DNA of 64,000 bases from assembly GCA_015061285.1 (NCBI GenBank), contig SUWW01000016.1, forward strand, positions 34,523 to 98,522, written 5' to 3'. The notes under the pieces are model-generated. The model searched no databases. It worked only from the letters and a program-made list of their open reading frames with translations, and was not told where the DNA came from. The translations under genes were made by a program, and so were the position numbers. This document shows positions 62,435 through 64,000 of the stretch, one piece after another; position 1 is the first letter of the stretch; every line of letters starts with the position of its first letter. The DNA is from Bacteroidales bacterium. GTDB taxonomy: Bacteria > Bacteroidota > Bacteroidia > Bacteroidales > Marinilabiliaceae.

Positions 62435-63892
62435 ATGAAGAAATACATATTTATATTTTCGGCAGCACTCGCTTTTCATAATATAGATGCTCAAGTTGGG
62501 CAACCATACATACACGACCCTTCTACCATTGCCGAGTGCGATGGTAAATATTATACGTTTGGCACAGGCGGAGGCGGTCTCATCTCCGACGATGGCGGCT
62601 GGACATGGCACGGCGGTGCAGAACGTCCCGGCGGCGGTGCTGCTCCCGATGTGGTGAAGATTGGCGACCGTTATCTCGTGGCATACAGTGCGACTGGCGG
62701 CGGCTTGGGCGGCGGTCATTATGGCCGAATCCTGACGATGTGGAACAAGACGCTCGACCCCAAATCGCCCGATTTCAAATATACTACGCCCGTCGAGGTG
62801 GCACTTTCGGACGGCGTTGAGGATTGCGATGCCATCGATGCCGGCCTGCTCTACGACCCCGACCAGAACCGCCTTTGGGTGAGCTATGGTACATATTTCG
62901 GCAATATACGTATGGTGGAACTCGATCCCGCTACTGGCAAACTGCTCGAAGGTTTCAAGCCCATCGATATTGCCATCGACTGCGAGGCTACCGACTTGCT
63001 CTATCGCGAAGGCTGGTACTATCTGCTTGGCACTCACGGCACTTGCTGCGATGGCGTCAATTCTACATACAACATCGTTGTCGGTCGTTCAAAGTCGGTT
63101 ACGGGTCCATACATCGACAATGTAGGCCGCGACATGAAGCAAGGCGGCGGCAAGATGGTTGTGGCTACGGGCGATAGGGCAGTAGGTGCAGGCCATTTCG
63201 GGCGTTTCATCGTTGACGACGGCGTTGAAGTGATGTCGTGCCACTGGGAGGCCGATTTCTATCAGGGCGGACGCAGTGTGCTGGCTATCATGCCGTTGCT
63301 TTGGAAGAACGATTGGCCAAAGGCTGGCGAGAAAGTCAAGGCTGGTGTATATGAGATTCAGTCGGAGCGTCGCGGCTATGCGTTGGAGATTGCAACCGAT
63401 TTCGTACGTATTCCGCAAGAGCGTCGTATGTGGTGGCGTCTCGATCCAAACGAGAAAGTCGATACTCTGAAATTGCAGCAGTTGTCCGACGTGGAGCAAG
63501 GCTGGAGCAAAGGTGACCTTCCAGTGCGTTTGAGCGACTTCATGTTCCGTCCGAACCAGAAGTGGCGCATCGAGCCGGTTGAGGGCAAAGGCGGCTACCT
63601 CGGCAACCCATATTTCAAGATCACCATCGATGGCACCGACCGCGCACTGACCGCTGCCGACAACCTCGAAGTGATTGCCACCGAAGATTTTGCAGGCGAC
63701 GACACGCAGCTCTGGCGCATCGAACAAGCCATCGACGGCACTTACCGCATCATGCCAAAGCGTCTGCCCGGCGAATCTGCCGACAACACCCGCTACGTGC
63801 TCTATTCCATCGGCGACAGCTCTCCCGTGCTCAAGGAGTGGGACTTCTCGACCGACAATGCAAAATGGAACATCGTGAAGCACGACAATTGA
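62435..63892 (+). CDS. GH43 family arabinanase-like protein with ricin-type lectin module
   Basis: 485 residues with a Sec signal (cleavage near 'IDAQ'). 'YIHDPSTIAECDGKYYTFGTG' holds the base Asp, 'EDCDAIDAGLLYDPDQNRLWV' the modulator Asp and 'IDCEATDLLYREGWYYLLGTHG' the acid Glu, followed by 'TCCDGVNSTYNIVVGRS', a pattern of endo-arabinanase-type GH43. 'GGAAPDVVKIGDRYLVAYSA' is the second blade. Residues about 305-480 look like a beta-trefoil (RICIN-like) that may bind sugar. Together with the upstream GH43 it forms a two-gene unit for arabinan- or xylan-type side chains. G+C is high here too. Confidence 0.85.
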   Translation: MKKYIFIFSAALAFHNIDAQVGQPYIHDPSTIAECDGKYYTFGTGGGGLISDDGGWTWHGGAERPGGGAAPDVVKIGDRYLVAYSATGGGLGGGHYGRILTMWNKTLDPKSPDFKYTTPVEVALSDGVEDCDAIDAGLLYDPDQNRLWVSYGTYFGNIRMVELDPATGKLLEGFKPIDIAIDCEATDLLYREGWYYLLGTHGTCCDGVNSTYNIVVGRSKSVTGPYIDNVGRDMKQGGGKMVVATGDRAVGAGHFGRFIVDDGVEVMSCHWEADFYQGGRSVLAIMPLLWKNDWPKAGEKVKAGVYEIQSERRGYALEIATDFVRIPQERRMWWRLDPNEKVDTLKLQQLSDVEQGWSKGDLPVRLSDFMFRPNQKWRIEPVEGKGGYLGNPYFKITIDGTDRALTAADNLEVIATEDFAGDDTQLWRIEQAIDGTYRIMPKRLPGESADNTRYVLYSIGDSSPVLKEWDFSTDNAKWNIVKHDN

Positions 63893-63937
63893 TTTGAGAG
63901 CCTCGGTTGATATAAGCAGGCAATGTTATCCTTTAGT

Positions 63938-64000
63938 TTAGACATCAAAAGAAAAAACATAACAGGAATGTTAGATTTGAAACAAAAACTAGATGTCTAA
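63938..64000. repeat. 9-bp inverted repeat flanking a -7-like box at the right edge
   Basis: TTAGACATC (63938-63946) and GATGTCTAA (63992-64000) are exact complements. Between them TAGATTTG (63972-63979) fits TAnnTTTG on the plus strand. The repeat may continue past the edge. It could be a hairpin, an operator or an invertible promoter. Confidence 0.4.

Overview
The window looks like a stretch of a Bacteroidota chromosome, most likely order Bacteroidales. The reasons are a SusC/SusD pair, DUF4249 and Porin_10-type envelope proteins, a Tat system made only of TatA and TatC, NUDIX-type sugar regulators, and many -7 boxes of the form TAnnTTTG in front of genes. Family and genus cannot be decided from the sequence alone. 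All gene calls come from reading motifs and translations; no database search was run.

Layout. 0.1-4.7 kb: a DUF4249 lipoprotein divergent from a TonB-dependent receptor, then L-rhamnose mutarotase and a histidine phosphatase. 4.9-9.2 kb: a McrBC-type restriction operon with a RAYT/Y1-transposase-like gene inserted seamlessly between mcrB and mcrC; that gene carries its own hairpin and 21-bp tandem repeats. 9.3-17.7 kb: a minus-strand run of peptidase U32, TatA, TatC, a DUF2520 protein, KdsC, a UbiA-type prenyltransferase, a nitroreductase and a GH95 fucosidase, headed by a 6S-RNA-like gene. 18.1-29.7 kb: minus-strand housekeeping and envelope genes (PcrA/UvrD, an ABC exporter, a LysM glucosaminidase, RF3, PlsC, a GH25 lysozyme, a porin, an ACT-domain protein). 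30.0-33.6 kb: tRNA-Met, a NUDIX regulator and cellobiose phosphorylase. 33.7-39.0 kb: ApbE, an SRPBCC protein, PyrE, a GH105 hydrolase, a small membrane protein, FtsB and an M23 peptidase. 39.1-49.6 kb: AlaS, a TonB receptor with a SUMF1-fold lipoprotein, GltX behind a tRNA-Glu gene, and a lone methyl-accepting chemotaxis protein.

49.7-64 kb is a glycan-utilisation region: a histidine acid phosphatase-GH92 mannosidase fusion, SusC, SusD and three GH43 enzymes. Two operator-like palindromes share the half-site TACATAC. A non-coding array of thirteen 41-bp repeats lies between divergent GH43 genes. The gene set suggests uptake of an arabinose- or mannose-containing glycan, with the phosphatase domain removing phosphate from a phosphorylated sugar; the substrate is inference.

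The strongest candidates for something undescribed are the RAYT gene built into the mcrBC operon with its internal palindrome, the phosphatase-mannosidase fusion, and the 41-bp array with the perfect inverted repeat at its edge.
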